Source: Clostridium bornimense
GTDB lineage: Bacteria; Bacillota; Clostridia; Clostridiales; Clostridiaceae
DNA: 64,000 nucleotides
Assembly: GCF_000577895.1 (NCBI RefSeq)
Contig: NZ_HG917868.1
Coordinates: forward strand, 2,604,001 to 2,668,000
Direction: 5' to 3'
The notes below the pieces were generated by a model. The model made no database searches, was not told the DNA's origin, and saw only the letters and a list, made by a program, of their open reading frames with translations. Within the stretch, counting starts at the first letter, position 1. Each line of letters begins with the position of its first letter. Position numbers and translations under genes: made by a program. Below, in pieces: positions 15,282 to 25,672 of this stretch.

Positions 15282-17603
15282 TTAAAATCTATATGAAAAA
15301 TCTTCCTTTGCAAGTGTTAAATTACAACTATAATATGGATCACCTTTCTCTAAAAAGTCGGCATATCTTTCTCTAAATCTATTAAATTCTCCCATAAAAC
15401 GCTTTTGTTTTTCTTCAGTATCTTCTAATCCTCTACTTTTTGATTCATAATGATATAACTCAGCATATGGAGTCCATACATTAACTCTACCTGTCATTAA
15501 TACTCTTAAGCAAAAATCAACATCATTATACGCTACCTCAAAAGTTTCATCTAATCCATTTACTTCATCAAAAACACTTTTCTTAATTAATAAACATGCA
15601 CCTGTAACAGCACTTAAGTTTTGTGTTATTCCTAATCTTAAAAAGAATCCATAATCATTTTTATCAAATCCTCTATGTGCATGTGCTGCGGCACCTCCAA
15701 GTCCTACTATTACACCACCATGTTGAATAGTGTCATCTGGATAATAAAGCTTAGCTCCTACACACCCAACATCTTCTCTTTGTGATAATGATACCATCTT
15801 AGTTAACCATTCTTCATTAATAACTTCAACATCATTATTTAAAAGTAAAATATGTTCTCCAGAAGCAAATTTTGCTCCAAAATTATTAATAGCAGAATAA
15901 TTAAATCCTTTTTCCCATGTTACCACTTTTATATTTGAGTATTTTTCTTCTATTTCTTTATAATATTCAAATGTTTCTTCTAATTCAGAATTATTTTCTA
16001 TTACTATTATTTCATAATTCTTATAACTAGTTTTATTAAAAATAGACGTTATAGTTCTATTTAAATCTTCAACATGATCTTTTGTAGGAATTAAAATAGA
16101 AACTTTAGGATTTCCAATTATCTCATATTCTACTTCATAAGTTCCTATATATTTTCCATCAACAGTTTTTCCTTTTATACCCATTCTCTTTAATTGTTCA
16201 TCGATAGCCTTTTTAGCAGAATCATAACAATACATTTTATTTTTAGGATTACCAGCTGTTGATCCTGAATGTACCCTCCATGAATATAAAATTTTAGGAA
16301 TATGATGTATATTCTGAGCATTTTCTGTTGCTCTTAAAATTATATCGTAATCTTGACTTCCATTAAAACCATATCTAAACCCACCAATTTTATCCATCAA
16401 ATCTTTTCTAAATACAGAAAAATGACAAATATAATTATAGCTTCTAAATGTATCTGGCGCAAAATCTTGCTTAAAGTGAGGATCAAATCTATAGTCACTT
16501 TTCTCATTTATCTTGTCTTCATCAGTATATATAAAATCTATAGTATTATCCTCATTTATTGCTTTTACAACTTCATATAATGCATTTGGCTCTAATAAAT
16601 CATCATGATCGAATAAACCTATATAATCACCAGTAGCTATATAATATGCTTCTTGTGTATTACCATCAATACCCTTATTTTCATCAAGATACTTAACTTT
16701 TATTTTTTCATATTTTGATGAATACTCGTCTAATATCTCATTAACATGTGGTGTTTCTGAGTTACCATCAACTATACACAATTCCCAGTTAGAATAAGTT
16801 TGATTAATAACTGAATCTAGTGTTTCTATTAACAAATGTTTAGGTGTTTTATAAGTAGGAATTAATATACTAATTTTAGGTTCATACTGAAATTTATATG
16901 ATCTTTGATATTCTAATTCTGAGTTAGTTGGAAGATGATTGCTTAACCAATAAGTATAATCTAATCTTTCTCCTCTAAGTTTTCCATATGCTTTTCTTAG
17001 AAAAGCTTTAAATCCCTCATCTTTTATAAACTCTTTCGCCCTTCTGATATTGGCAATATTTATATTTTTTATTATAACATAAATTAATTTAATAAATTTC
17101 TTTATACCTCTAAAGAAATTTAGTATCTTATCTCTTACATTATATAACCTAACCAAAAATCTCCATCCTGAAGAATTATATATTGTTCTTAATTCTTTAA
17201 CATGCTTATCAAGTTCCTTAGCAGCAACTTTATCCATATCTTCATATTCAATTTTCATGCAAATATTATCGTTTTTATCAGAATATATATTACATTTTCC
17301 ATCATCATAAGATATTTCGAAAATTAAATCTTCATTATAAATTCCTAGTACAATAGGAAATCTAACTTCTATCCATTTATTATTTATATCTTCAGACTTA
17401 CCTATACTAACTAAATTTTTTTCATTATCCTTATATATATTTATAGATATTTTAGATTTTATATCTTCATCACCTATGTATAAATATATAGACTTAATAT
17501 TATAAACGCTACTTACATATTTAAATTTATATGGTGATTCTTTTGATATTTCTATCTTCTTATTTGGAATCGTTCCTAAAATTACCTCGTTTTTGTTCCT
17601 CAT
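15282..17603 (-). CDS. Large two-domain GT2 glycosyltransferase
   Basis: A 773-residue protein and the most complete of the three paralogues. Its parts are a beta-rich N-terminal domain (1-125), a short helical part with SGWRFLVRLYN, a basic and partly hydrophobic stretch (about 165-190), GT-A domain one (about 245-470) and GT-A domain two (about 505-720). Domain one has IPTYKTP, FDHDDLL, YTDEDKI and GSQDYDIILRA. Domain two has IPTKDHV, LLNNDVEV, DTIQHGGVIVGLGGAAAH, YNDVDFCLRV and LYHYESKSRG. Tandem GT2 proteins of this kind extend rhamnan- or teichoic-type wall glycans. It follows the ABC exporter genes by 15 bases and is likely co-transcribed with them. Confidence 0.9.
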   Translation of the reverse strand: MRNKNEVILGTIPNKKIEISKESPYKFKYVSSVYNIKSIYLYIGDEDIKSKISINIYKDNEKNLVSIGKSEDINNKWIEVRFPIVLGIYNEDLIFEISYDDGKCNIYSDKNDNICMKIEYEDMDKVAAKELDKHVKELRTIYNSSGWRFLVRLYNVRDKILNFFRGIKKFIKLIYVIIKNINIANIRRAKEFIKDEGFKAFLRKAYGKLRGERLDYTYWLSNHLPTNSELEYQRSYKFQYEPKISILIPTYKTPKHLLIETLDSVINQTYSNWELCIVDGNSETPHVNEILDEYSSKYEKIKVKYLDENKGIDGNTQEAYYIATGDYIGLFDHDDLLEPNALYEVVKAINEDNTIDFIYTDEDKINEKSDYRFDPHFKQDFAPDTFRSYNYICHFSVFRKDLMDKIGGFRYGFNGSQDYDIILRATENAQNIHHIPKILYSWRVHSGSTAGNPKNKMYCYDSAKKAIDEQLKRMGIKGKTVDGKYIGTYEVEYEIIGNPKVSILIPTKDHVEDLNRTITSIFNKTSYKNYEIIVIENNSELEETFEYYKEIEEKYSNIKVVTWEKGFNYSAINNFGAKFASGEHILLLNNDVEVINEEWLTKMVSLSQREDVGCVGAKLYYPDDTIQHGGVIVGLGGAAAHAHRGFDKNDYGFFLRLGITQNLSAVTGACLLIKKSVFDEVNGLDETFEVAYNDVDFCLRVLMTGRVNVWTPYAELYHYESKSRGLEDTEEKQKRFMGEFNRFRERYADFLEKGDPYYSCNLTLAKEDFSYRF

Positions 17604-17618
17604 TAGAATATTCCTTTC

Positions 17619-18359
17619 TTAAATATTTCCTATTTCATGATATAATTGTATCATTTCATCAACAGGACCTTCTATCATCTCTCCGCCCTTTTTAATAAAT
17701 AATACTCTATCACATATCATTTTTATTGAATTCATATCGTGTGATACAAATAATATAGTTTTTTTATCTTTTTTAAATTCAAGAATCTTATTAATACATT
17801 TCTTTTGAAATGCTTCATCTCCAACTGCTAATACCTCGTCTATAACAAGTATTTCAGGATCTACATGAATTGCCACAGAAAAGGCTAATCTCATATACAT
17901 ACCTGATGAATAATTCTTTACAGCAGTATCCATAAATTGACCAACCTCAGAAAATTCCACTATTGAATCGTATTTTTTACTTACTTCTTCTTTACTAAGT
18001 CCTAAAATTGATCCATATAAATAAACATTTTCTCTACCTGTCAAATCTGGTTGAAACCCAGCTCCAACTTCTAATAAAGATGATACTTTTCCATTAATTA
18101 TAATCTCTCCACTATCTGGATACAATATCTTTGTTACCAATTTTAAAGTTGTACTTTTTCCTGTTCCATTTTGACCTATTATACCTACTGTTTCTCCCTT
18201 ATTTACGTTAAAAGAAGCATCTTTAAGAACTTGATATTTTTGTATTTCTAACTTATTTCTTCTTAAAACGAAATTTATAAATTTTTCTTTTATAGAATAG
18301 CTTTTATTTTGATATATATTGAACGCTTTACTTACGTTTTTGAATTCAATTACTGACAT
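17619..18359 (-). CDS. Polysaccharide ABC exporter ATPase (Wzt/TagH type)
   Basis: A 246-residue ATPase with Walker A GQNGTGKST, a Q-loop, the polysaccharide-exporter feature QPDLTGRENVYLYGSILG, a signature NYSSGMYMRL, Walker B ILVIDEVLAVGD and the H-loop SHD. It powers flipping of a lipid-linked polysaccharide or teichoic acid with the permease encoded upstream. At 246 residues it lacks the C-terminal carbohydrate-binding domain of long Wzt proteins, so export is probably not tied to a special end modification. It lies 18 bases after the permease gene. Confidence 0.94.
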   Translation of the reverse strand: MSVIEFKNVSKAFNIYQNKSYSIKEKFINFVLRRNKLEIQKYQVLKDASFNVNKGETVGIIGQNGTGKSTTLKLVTKILYPDSGEIIINGKVSSLLEVGAGFQPDLTGRENVYLYGSILGLSKEEVSKKYDSIVEFSEVGQFMDTAVKNYSSGMYMRLAFSVAIHVDPEILVIDEVLAVGDEAFQKKCINKILEFKKDKKTILFVSHDMNSIKMICDRVLFIKKGGEMIEGPVDEMIQLYHEIGNI

Positions 18360-18377
18360 AAGATTTCACCTTCTTTA

Positions 18378-19163
18378 CTATATTTCCTCTGCAAATCTTT
18401 TTTGAATCTTATTAAATACTTTAAATCCAATCCATAAAAATACCATTGCAATTATTGCTAAAGCTAAAACAACTTTTGCACTTGGAAATCTATTTTCATA
18501 AAGACATGCCCTTATAGAATTAAGTACTAATGTCATAGGATTTAAATACATTAAAGGTCTTATTTTTTCTGGTATAAGCTCCATTTGATAAATAACTGGA
18601 GTTAAATACATCCATGCCATAAATGCAACTTCAACAAAATGAGATACATCTCTATATATAACATTTAAACTACTTAATATTAATGTTAGTCCTATAGTAA
18701 AAATCAAAAATAAAAATAAAACTATAGGAAATGCAATTATTGGTATACCTATTGGTATCTTTGCAATAAATATTCCTGCAAAAAGTATAATTAATGTTAT
18801 TAGATAATTTACAAAACTAGATAAAACTATTGATAGTGGAATTATTTCTCTAGGAAAGTATACCTTTTTTATTAAATGAGCATTATTTACTATAGATTGT
18901 GTTCCACCCATTATAGCAGTCTGAAATGTTGTCCAAGGTAACAACCCTGATAATATGAAAATAGGATAGTTTGGATCTGGATTCCTAAATATAACTTTAA
19001 ATGCAAATGTATAAACCATCATCATAATTAATGGATTAAAAAAAGACCATACAAATCCTATTGCAGAATTTTTATATTTCAATTTTAATTCTTTTGAAGT
19101 TAAATTCTTTAACAACTCTTTTGACTGCATTATTTCCTTTATTCTTTCAACCAAAATTTTCAC
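18378..19163 (-). CDS. Polysaccharide ABC exporter permease (Wzm/TagG type)
   Basis: An ABC-2 family permease of up to 261 residues with six membrane segments. It has the entry motif SKELKLKYKNSAIGFVWSFFNPL and the later segment NPMTLVLNSIR. It forms the membrane channel of the glycan exporter with the ATPase downstream. The start is uncertain. The GTG at 19163 overlaps the ribosome binding site AAGGG, so a TTG three codons in (19154) or the ATG of MQSKELLK is also possible. A terminator separates it from rmlC, and a TATAAT-like box lies in the gap. Confidence 0.92.
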   Translation of the reverse strand: MKILVERIKEIMQSKELLKNLTSKELKLKYKNSAIGFVWSFFNPLIMMMVYTFAFKVIFRNPDPNYPIFILSGLLPWTTFQTAIMGGTQSIVNNAHLIKKVYFPREIIPLSIVLSSFVNYLITLIILFAGIFIAKIPIGIPIIAFPIVLFLFLIFTIGLTLILSSLNVIYRDVSHFVEVAFMAWMYLTPVIYQMELIPEKIRPLMYLNPMTLVLNSIRACLYENRFPSAKVVLALAIIAMVFLWIGFKVFNKIQKRFAEEI

Positions 19164-19207
19164 CCTTTCTATACAAATATATTTTCAATAGATTATACAC
19201 AATATAC

Positions 19208-19243
19208 TCAAAAGACTAACAAATAGATTTTGTTAGTCTTTTA
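19208..19243 (-). terminator. Terminator after rmlC
   Basis: A perfect 14-bp stem, AAAAGACTAACAAA (19210-19223) and TTTGTTAGTCTTTT (19229-19242), with a 5-base loop. U-rich arms serve both strands. It ends the rmlABC transcript before the exporter genes. Confidence 0.85.
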
Positions 19244-19251
19244 AATCTTAT

Positions 19252-19809
19252 TTAAAACTCTATTTTACTATCTTTAAACAAAGGCCACTTTTTATCTTTT
19301 TCTGATAATAATACTTCATCAATTCCTTCTAATGGCCATTCTACTGCTACATCTGGATCATTCCAAATTATACCCATTTCGAATTCTGGATGATAGAAAT
19401 CTGTACATTTATAAGTAAATTCTGCTTCTTCAGACAATACTACAAACCCATGAGCAAATCCTTCTGGAATATAGAATTGCTTTTTATTTTCTTCGCTTAA
19501 TACAACCCCTACATATTTACCGTATGTTGGAGAATCTTTTCTTAAGTCTACTGCTACATCGTAAACTTCACCTTTAATAACTCTTACAAGTTTACCTTGA
19601 GTATGTTCAGTTTGAAGATGTAATCCTCTTAAAACACCCTTTTTAGACTTTGATTGATTGTCTTGAACAAACTTCATATCAAGACCTGCCGCTGCAAACT
19701 CTTCATAATTATAAGTTTCCATAAAGTATCCTCTGTTATCACCGAATACTGTAGGCTCGATTATATAAACATCTTTAATTTCAGTTTCTATAAAATTAAA
19801 TTTTCCCAT
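19252..19809 (-). CDS. rmlC: dTDP-4-dehydrorhamnose 3,5-epimerase
   Basis: A 185-residue cupin enzyme with the family hallmarks DNRGYFMETYNYEEF, FVQDNQSKS, KGVLRGLHLQ (catalytic His), DVAVDLRKDSPTYGK and YIPEGFAHGFVVLSE (catalytic region), then YKCTDFYHPE. It inverts C3 and C5 of dTDP-4-keto-6-deoxyglucose to give dTDP-4-keto-L-rhamnose in the cytosol. It is encoded after rmlB by 18 bases. The reductase RmlD that would finish dTDP-L-rhamnose is not in this window. Confidence 0.96.
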   Translation of the reverse strand: MGKFNFIETEIKDVYIIEPTVFGDNRGYFMETYNYEEFAAAGLDMKFVQDNQSKSKKGVLRGLHLQTEHTQGKLVRVIKGEVYDVAVDLRKDSPTYGKYVGVVLSEENKKQFYIPEGFAHGFVVLSEEAEFTYKCTDFYHPEFEMGIIWNDPDVAVEWPLEGIDEVLLSEKDKKWPLFKDSKIEF

Positions 19810-19827
19810 TAAAATTCACCCTAACTT

Positions 19828-20883
19828 TTATTTATTACTATACATCTTATTGTAATAGTTTTGATATTCTCCTGAAGTAACATTTTTCATCCAATCCATA
19901 TTATCTAAATACCACTTAATTGTAAGCTTTATTCCTTCTTCATATGGAGTTTCTGGATACCATCCTAATTCATCTTTTATTTTAGTTGGATCTATACCAT
20001 ATCTTCTATCGTGACCTTTTCTATCTTCTACAAAAGTCATTAAAGTTTCATTTACTGATTCATCTACATTATCATGAACATATTCAATTATAGTCTTAAC
20101 TATATGAATGTTTGTTCTTTCATTGTGTCCACCAACATTGTAAACTTCTCCTAATCTACCGTTTCTTATAACCATATCGATAGCTTTACAGTGATCTTCA
20201 ACATATAACCAGTCTCTTACGTTTAATCCATCTCCATATATAGGAAGCGGCTTCTTATTTAAACAGTTATTGATAACTAATGGTATAAGCTTTTCTGGAA
20301 ATTGATATGGTCCATAGTTATTTGAACATCTTGTAATGTTTATTGGCATCTTATAAGTTTCTCCATATGCCTTAACCATTAAATCTCCACCAGCTTTTGA
20401 TGATGAATATGGTGAGTTTGGATCAAGTGGAGTAGTTTCCATAAAGTATCCTGTTTCTCCTAATGAACCATAAACTTCATCAGTTGATACTTGAAGGTAT
20501 TTAACTCCTTCTTTCCATCCATTTTCTGTTTCCCAAGCTTTCTTAGCTGCATTTAATAAAGTAACAGTTCCAAGTACATTTGTCTTAGCGAAAATTTCTG
20601 GTTCCTTTATACTTCTATCAACATGTGATTCTGCTGCAAAGTTTACAACATAATCAATTGTAAATTCTTCAAATAAAGCTTCTACAGCTTCTGCATCACA
20701 GATATCCACTTGTCTGAATATGTGATTTGGATTATTTTCAACATCTTTTAAATTTTCTAAATTACCTGCATAAGTTAATTTATCAATGTTTACTATTCTA
20801 ACATCATCATATTTTTTTAACATGTAAAGTACAAAATTTGAGCCTATAAATCCAGCTCCTCCAGTTACTAAATAAGTCTTCAT
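19828..20883 (-). CDS. rmlB: dTDP-glucose 4,6-dehydratase
   Basis: A 351-residue extended short-chain dehydrogenase with NAD-binding GGAGFIGSNFV, active site TDEVYG, YSSSKAGGD (Tyr-x3-Lys), then NNYGPYQFPEKLIP, GDGLNVRDWLYV and EVYNVGGHNE. It converts dTDP-glucose to dTDP-4-keto-6-deoxyglucose. It is placed between rmlA (17 bases) and rmlC (18 bases), so the three form one operon. The length is normal for the family. Confidence 0.97.
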   Translation of the reverse strand: MKTYLVTGGAGFIGSNFVLYMLKKYDDVRIVNIDKLTYAGNLENLKDVENNPNHIFRQVDICDAEAVEALFEEFTIDYVVNFAAESHVDRSIKEPEIFAKTNVLGTVTLLNAAKKAWETENGWKEGVKYLQVSTDEVYGSLGETGYFMETTPLDPNSPYSSSKAGGDLMVKAYGETYKMPINITRCSNNYGPYQFPEKLIPLVINNCLNKKPLPIYGDGLNVRDWLYVEDHCKAIDMVIRNGRLGEVYNVGGHNERTNIHIVKTIIEYVHDNVDESVNETLMTFVEDRKGHDRRYGIDPTKIKDELGWYPETPYEEGIKLTIKWYLDNMDWMKNVTSGEYQNYYNKMYSNK

Positions 20884-20900
20884 ATCTTTCCTCCTAAATA

Positions 20901-21767
20901 TTACTCTTCTGATATACTTTTTAAATACTTACCATAATTAGTTTTCATCAATGGCTCTGCAAGAACTAATAATTCTTCTTTGCTTATCCATCCATTTCTA
21001 TATGCAATTTCTTCAAGGGAAGCAATATATGTTCCTTGAGTACTTTGAACTGCTTCTACAAAGTTTGATGCCTTAAGCATTGACTCATGAGTACCTGTAT
21101 CAAGCCAAGCCATTCCTCTACCGAAACAGTTAACTTTTAGAGTCTTCTCTTCCATATAAACTTTATTTAAATCAGTAATCTCAAGTTCACCTCTTGGTGA
21201 TGGCTTTAGTGATTTAGCTTTTTTAACAACAGAATTATCATAGAAATATAATCCTGGCACAGCATAGTGTGACTTCGGATTTTCTGGTTTCTCTTCTAAA
21301 GAAATAACAGTATCATTTTCATCAAACTCTACAACACCAAAAGCCCTAGGATCTTGAACATAATATCCAAATATCTCAGCACCCTTCTCTAATGATGCAG
21401 CTTTTTGTAAATGCTTAGAAAAACTTTGTCCCCAGAAGATATTATCCCCTAAAATCATAGCAACATTATCATCACCAATAAATTCTTCACCTATTATAAA
21501 TGCTTCTGCTAATCCGTTTGGTTTTTCTTGAAGAGCATATTCTATATTTAATCCATATTGACTGCCATTTCCAAATAATTGCTTAAATAATGGTAAATCT
21601 CTTTCAGTAGATATGATTAATATATCCTTTATTCCTGCTAACATAAGTACAGACATTGGATAATAAATCATTGGTTTATCATAAATAGGAACTAATTGTT
21701 TTGATATCGCTTTTGTAACAGGGTATAATCTAGTTCCTGACCCCCCCGCTAATATAATACCTTTCAT
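20901..21767 (-). CDS. rmlA: Glucose-1-phosphate thymidylyltransferase
   Basis: A 288-residue nucleotidyltransferase with the signature [49 protein letters not shown] and [10 protein letters not shown]. It makes dTDP-glucose from dTTP and glucose 1-phosphate and is the usual feedback-controlled entry to the rhamnose pathway. A ribosome binding site GGAG lies upstream of ATG 21767. It is the first gene of rmlABC, with an A/T-rich promoter region before it. It supplies sugar to the surface-glycan genes downstream. Confidence 0.97.
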   Translation of the reverse strand: MKGIILAGGSGTRLYPVTKAISKQLVPIYDKPMIYYPMSVLMLAGIKDILIISTERDLPLFKQLFGNGSQYGLNIEYALQEKPNGLAEAFIIGEEFIGDDNVAMILGDNIFWGQSFSKHLQKAASLEKGAEIFGYYVQDPRAFGVVEFDENDTVISLEEKPENPKSHYAVPGLYFYDNSVVKKAKSLKPSPRGELEITDLNKVYMEEKTLKVNCFGRGMAWLDTGTHESMLKASNFVEAVQSTQGTYIASLEEIAYRNGWISKEELLVLAEPLMKTNYGKYLKSISEE

Positions 21768-21871
21768 AGTTTCTCTCCTTCTGCATTCTCTTAATAACTC
21801 TTATTATATTCTTCTTTTACACATAAATATATTTTAATACTATTATATTAAGATGTCATTATATTAATATT

Positions 21872-23221
21872 CTAAGCATTTGCCTTTTTATATATCAATT
21901 CCGCCAAAGACTTAGCTAAACTATTAATTTCATCTTGATCCTCACCTTCAAGCATAACTCTTACTAATGGTTCTGTACCAGAAGGTCTTATAAGTACTCT
22001 ACCTTTTCCATCTAATATCTTTTCTATTCTCTTTATCTCTGATGCAATTTCTTCATCAACTAAGTAAATATTTTTTTTGTCATTTGGTATAACAGCATTT
22101 TCAAGAACTTGTGGTAATGAAGTAACTATATTTGATAGTTCCTTTAATGTCTTGTTATTCTCCTTAATTATTTCACATAACTTAACTGCTGTTAATAACC
22201 CGTCACCGGTAGTGTTATAATCTAAGAAAATAATATGTCCTGATTGCTCTCCGCCTAAATTATATCCTCTTTTTATCATTTCTTCAAGAACATATCTATC
22301 TCCAACTTTAGTCTTCGCAGTCTTAATCTCTTCTTTGTCTAATCCTAAGAAAAGTCCCATATTACTCATTACAGTAGTTACTAAAGTATTTTCAACTAAT
22401 TTTCCTTTTGATTTAAGATATTTAGCAAATACAGCCATAATCTTGTCTCCATCCACTAAATTGCCTTCATTATCTACAGCTAAACATCTATCAGCATCAC
22501 CATCAAAAGCTAACCCTAAATCACAACCTTTTTTCACTACATAATCCATCAATTCTTCCATATGTGTAGATCCACATTTCTTGTTTATATTAACACCATC
22601 AGGATTATCATTTATAACATATACTTCTGCCTTTAATTCTCTAAAAGCTTTAACTGCAGCTTTATACGCAGCTCCATTAGCACAGTCTAAAGCCACCTTT
22701 AGTCCATCTAATGTAATATTAACTGTATTTTTTATATATTTTACATACTGTTCTATAGCAGTCTCATCTTCTATCTTTCTTCCAACATCTCCTGAAACAG
22801 GCGACGGAACTTCTTCTAAATTATTTTCAATAACATATTGAATTCTATCTTCTATTTCATCTTTTAGTTTGTATCCTTTACTATCAAAAAACTTAATTCC
22901 ATTATACTCAACAGGATTATGTGATGCTGAAATCATTACTCCGGCATCTGCATTGTATTTTCTTGTTAAATACGCAATTGCTGGTGTTGGCACAACTCCT
23001 ACGCATACAGCTTCTGCACCAACTGATAGTATTCCAGAAACTAATGCACATTCTAACATTTGTCCTGAAATTCTTGTATCCATCCCTACTAGAATTTTGG
23101 GTTTATGAGTTCCTTCTGTTAAAACGTATGCTCCGGCTCTTCCAAGCTTAAAAGCTAATTCTGGTGTAAGTTCTGTATTAGCTACTCCCCTTACTCCATC
23201 TGTCCCAAACATCCTACTCAT
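21872..23221 (-). CDS. glmM: Phosphoglucosamine mutase
   Basis: A 449-residue phosphohexomutase with the GlmM start [21 protein letters not shown], phospho-Ser motif [13 protein letters not shown], metal loop DGDADR, sugar loop GGEQSGHI and phosphate loop [12 protein letters not shown]. It turns glucosamine 6-phosphate into the 1-phosphate for UDP-GlcNAc and peptidoglycan. In many Firmicutes glmM sits in the cdaA-cdaR operon; here it lies 4 kb downstream with its own promoter. A GGAG ribosome binding site precedes ATG 23221. Confidence 0.97.
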   Translation of the reverse strand: MSRMFGTDGVRGVANTELTPELAFKLGRAGAYVLTEGTHKPKILVGMDTRISGQMLECALVSGILSVGAEAVCVGVVPTPAIAYLTRKYNADAGVMISASHNPVEYNGIKFFDSKGYKLKDEIEDRIQYVIENNLEEVPSPVSGDVGRKIEDETAIEQYVKYIKNTVNITLDGLKVALDCANGAAYKAAVKAFRELKAEVYVINDNPDGVNINKKCGSTHMEELMDYVVKKGCDLGLAFDGDADRCLAVDNEGNLVDGDKIMAVFAKYLKSKGKLVENTLVTTVMSNMGLFLGLDKEEIKTAKTKVGDRYVLEEMIKRGYNLGGEQSGHIIFLDYNTTGDGLLTAVKLCEIIKENNKTLKELSNIVTSLPQVLENAVIPNDKKNIYLVDEEIASEIKRIEKILDGKGRVLIRPSGTEPLVRVMLEGEDQDEINSLAKSLAELIYKKANA

Positions 23222-23355
23222 ATTATTATCTCCTTTAAAATCTTATTACTTGCCATTCTCTAGTATATCACTATGTTTCATATTTGAAAATAGTTCTTTA
23301 CAAGTTATCTTCTCTACATGAAAATTATTACAATTTTGGATATCCGTGCACTGTA

Positions 23356-23384
23356 ATTATACATAAAAGTGATACTTTTGTAAA
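23356..23384 (-). promoter_or_regulatory. Consensus-like promoter of glmM
   Basis: On the minus strand TTTACA (23379-23384), a 17-base spacer and TATAAT (23356-23361). The implied untranslated leader is about 130 nt. No known ribozyme or riboswitch was recognised in it. Confidence 0.75.
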
Positions 23385-23456
23385 TATTTCGATATATTAT
23401 ATATTTTTTCTTCATGCTACTATTTTAAAAGTTATATTTTTTTAAATAATTTTAAT

Positions 23457-23494
23457 TATATAAAAGAGATGCAAATAATCTCTTTCTGCATCTC
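23457..23494 (-). terminator. Terminator after buk
   Basis: GAGATGCA (23466-23473) pairs with TGCATCTC (23487-23494); on the minus strand CTTTTATAT follows. It lies 20 bases past the buk stop. Confidence 0.8.
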
Positions 23495-23513
23495 CATAAC
23501 TTTTCATATATTA

Positions 23514-24581
23514 TTATTTATACTCTTTTGCTTGCTCTTCACCATTTAACACTCTAAGTGCACCTTGAGCTAAAGCTAACATCTCATCTTCGCCACCATA
23601 AACTACTAGTGGTGCAATAAAGGACACTCTTTCTTTAATTGAATTAACAACTACATCTGAATATGCTATTCCACCTGTTAAAACGATAGCTTCAACCTTT
23701 CCTTTTAATACTGTAGCCATCGCTCCAATATCTTTAGATACTTGATATATAAATGCGTCATATATTAATTTTGATTTCTCATCACCTTCAGCAGAGGCCT
23801 TCAACACATCTCTCATATCATTTGTATCAAGATATGCTACAAGTCCACCTTGACCTGTTATTTTCTTCTTTACTTCTGCCTCTGTATATTTTCCTGAAAA
23901 ACACATCTTAATCAAAGCACCTGCTGGTACTCCTCCACTTCTTTCTGGCGAAAATGCTCCATCTCCATCTAACGCATTATTTACATCAACTATTTTTCCG
24001 CCAGTATGTGCTCCTACTGAAACTCCTCCACCCATATGAACAACTATTATGTTGCAATCTTCATATGATTTATTTCTTTCCTTTGCATATCTTTTACCAA
24101 CAGCTTTTTGATTTAAAGCATGGAATATTGACGTTCTTGGTAATTCAGGTACACCAGAAATTCTTGCAACATCACTTAATTCATCTACAACAACTGGATC
24201 AACTATAAATGACTTAGCCCCAATTTCTTTTGCTATTTCATCAGCTATCATAGCACCTAAATTCGATGCATGTTCTCCTCTTTCAGCCTTCTTTATATCA
24301 TTTAACATTTCTTCGTTTACTGCGTAAGTTCCACCTTCTATAGGTTTTAAAAGTCCTCCTCTACCAACGATAGCATCAAAACCTTTTATATCTATACCCT
24401 TTGTTTTTAAAACATCAAGAATAACTTCTTTTCTAAAATCCTTTTGATCAACAACAGTAGCATATTTACCAATTTCTTCTGATGAATGTCTTAATGTTTC
24501 ATCTAATATTTCTTTCTCATCTTCAAAAACTCCTATTTTAGTTGAAGTTGATCCCGGATTTATTATTAATAACTTTCTCAT
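23514..24581 (-). CDS. buk: Butyrate kinase
   Basis: A 355-residue acetate/butyrate kinase-family enzyme. It has the phosphate-binding start [74 protein letters not shown] and VLTGGIAYS. It makes ATP from butyryl phosphate in the last step of butyrate fermentation. It follows ptb by 22 bases in the classic ptb-buk operon and ends at a terminator. Branched-chain acyl substrates are also possible, but the pairing with ptb favours butyrate. Confidence 0.96.
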   Translation of the reverse strand: MRKLLIINPGSTSTKIGVFEDEKEILDETLRHSSEEIGKYATVVDQKDFRKEVILDVLKTKGIDIKGFDAIVGRGGLLKPIEGGTYAVNEEMLNDIKKAERGEHASNLGAMIADEIAKEIGAKSFIVDPVVVDELSDVARISGVPELPRTSIFHALNQKAVGKRYAKERNKSYEDCNIIVVHMGGGVSVGAHTGGKIVDVNNALDGDGAFSPERSGGVPAGALIKMCFSGKYTEAEVKKKITGQGGLVAYLDTNDMRDVLKASAEGDEKSKLIYDAFIYQVSKDIGAMATVLKGKVEAIVLTGGIAYSDVVVNSIKERVSFIAPLVVYGGEDEMLALAQGALRVLNGEEQAKEYK

Positions 24582-24603
24582 TTACTAATCCCCCTATTTT
24601 ATA

Positions 24604-25518
24604 TTAATTTTCTTTCCCATGACTTGATACTAATGATGCTAACGCAATAGAATACATTTTTGTTTCTGAACTATCTGCTCTTGATGTTAATACTACTGGT
24701 GCAGATGTTCCAACTAAAATACATCCATTTTTACTGTCTGTAGTATATGTTAATGTTTTATACATTATATTACCAGCTTCTATATTAGGTAAAAGTAATA
24801 TATCTGCTTTTCCTGCTACTGGTCCTGTTACGCCTTTATGATGTGCTGCTTCTTCGGATATAGCATTATCTAATGCAAATGGTCCATCTACTATACATCC
24901 TTCAAACTTTCCTTCTTTATACATTTCAGCTAATGCATTAGCTTCTATTGTATTAGGCATATTTTTATTTACAACCTCTACAGCACACACCGCTGCAACC
25001 TTTGGTTCCTCAATTCCAATAGCATGAGCAACCTTAGCTGCATTATTTATTATCTTAACTTTATCTTCTAATGTAGGAAATACATTAAATGCAACATCTG
25101 TTAAAAATAATAGTCTATCAAATTTTTCTGTTTCAAATATAGCTACATGTGACATAAGATTTCCTGTTCTAAGACCAACTTCTTTATTTAACACACACTT
25201 TAAGAATGTTTTAGTATCAACTAATCCTTTCATAAGCATATCAGCTTTACCTGATGAAACTATTTCTACAGCTTTTAATGTAGCTTCATGAATATCTTTA
25301 ATATCCACAACCTCAAATCCACTTAAATCCATATTTATAGTATTTGCTACCTTTTCTATTTCATCTTTATCCCCTACTAATATTGCATCAGCTATCCCAT
25401 TTTCCTTTGCTTCTTTTACAGCTTGTAATACTGGCTCATCTTGTGCTACTGCTACAGAAAGCTTTCTTAAACTTTTACTCTTAACCTTTGCAATTATTTC
25501 ATCAAAACTGTTAATCAT
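24604..25518 (-). CDS. ptb: Phosphate butyryltransferase
   Basis: A member of the PTA/PTB family, 304 residues from ATG 25518 (MINSFDEII). This start fits the family better than the TTG three codons upstream and has GGGG about ten bases before it. Typical motifs are FLTDVAFNVFPTLEDK, AAVCAVEVVNKNMPNT, CIVDGPFALDNAIS and ADILLLPNIEAGN. It swaps CoA for phosphate on butyryl-CoA, feeding butyrate kinase. A candidate Rex operator lies just upstream. Confidence 0.96.
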   Translation of the reverse strand: MINSFDEIIAKVKSKSLRKLSVAVAQDEPVLQAVKEAKENGIADAILVGDKDEIEKVANTINMDLSGFEVVDIKDIHEATLKAVEIVSSGKADMLMKGLVDTKTFLKCVLNKEVGLRTGNLMSHVAIFETEKFDRLLFLTDVAFNVFPTLEDKVKIINNAAKVAHAIGIEEPKVAAVCAVEVVNKNMPNTIEANALAEMYKEGKFEGCIVDGPFALDNAISEEAAHHKGVTGPVAGKADILLLPNIEAGNIMYKTLTYTTDSKNGCILVGTSAPVVLTSRADSSETKMYSIALASLVSSHGKEN

Positions 25519-25544
25519 ACAATCCAAACCCCTTTAAAATTTAT

Positions 25545-25562
25545 TCGTTACTTTTTTAACAT
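25545..25562. promoter_or_regulatory. Candidate Rex (NADH-sensing repressor) operator before ptb
   Basis: TCGTTACTTTTTTAACAT matches 11 of the 14 fixed positions of the remembered Rex operator TTGTTAANNNNTTAACAA. It lies 27 bases before the ptb ATG. Rex control of butyrate genes is known in clostridia; here it is only inferred. Confidence 0.4.
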
Positions 25563-25672
25563 ACTATACATATATTGTATCAAAATAATTATTAAGAACT
25601 TGAATTTTCAGAAAATTTCCTTGAAAAATTTTTCATTAATTCAAGATACAAGTGTGAACTCGATAAAGAATA

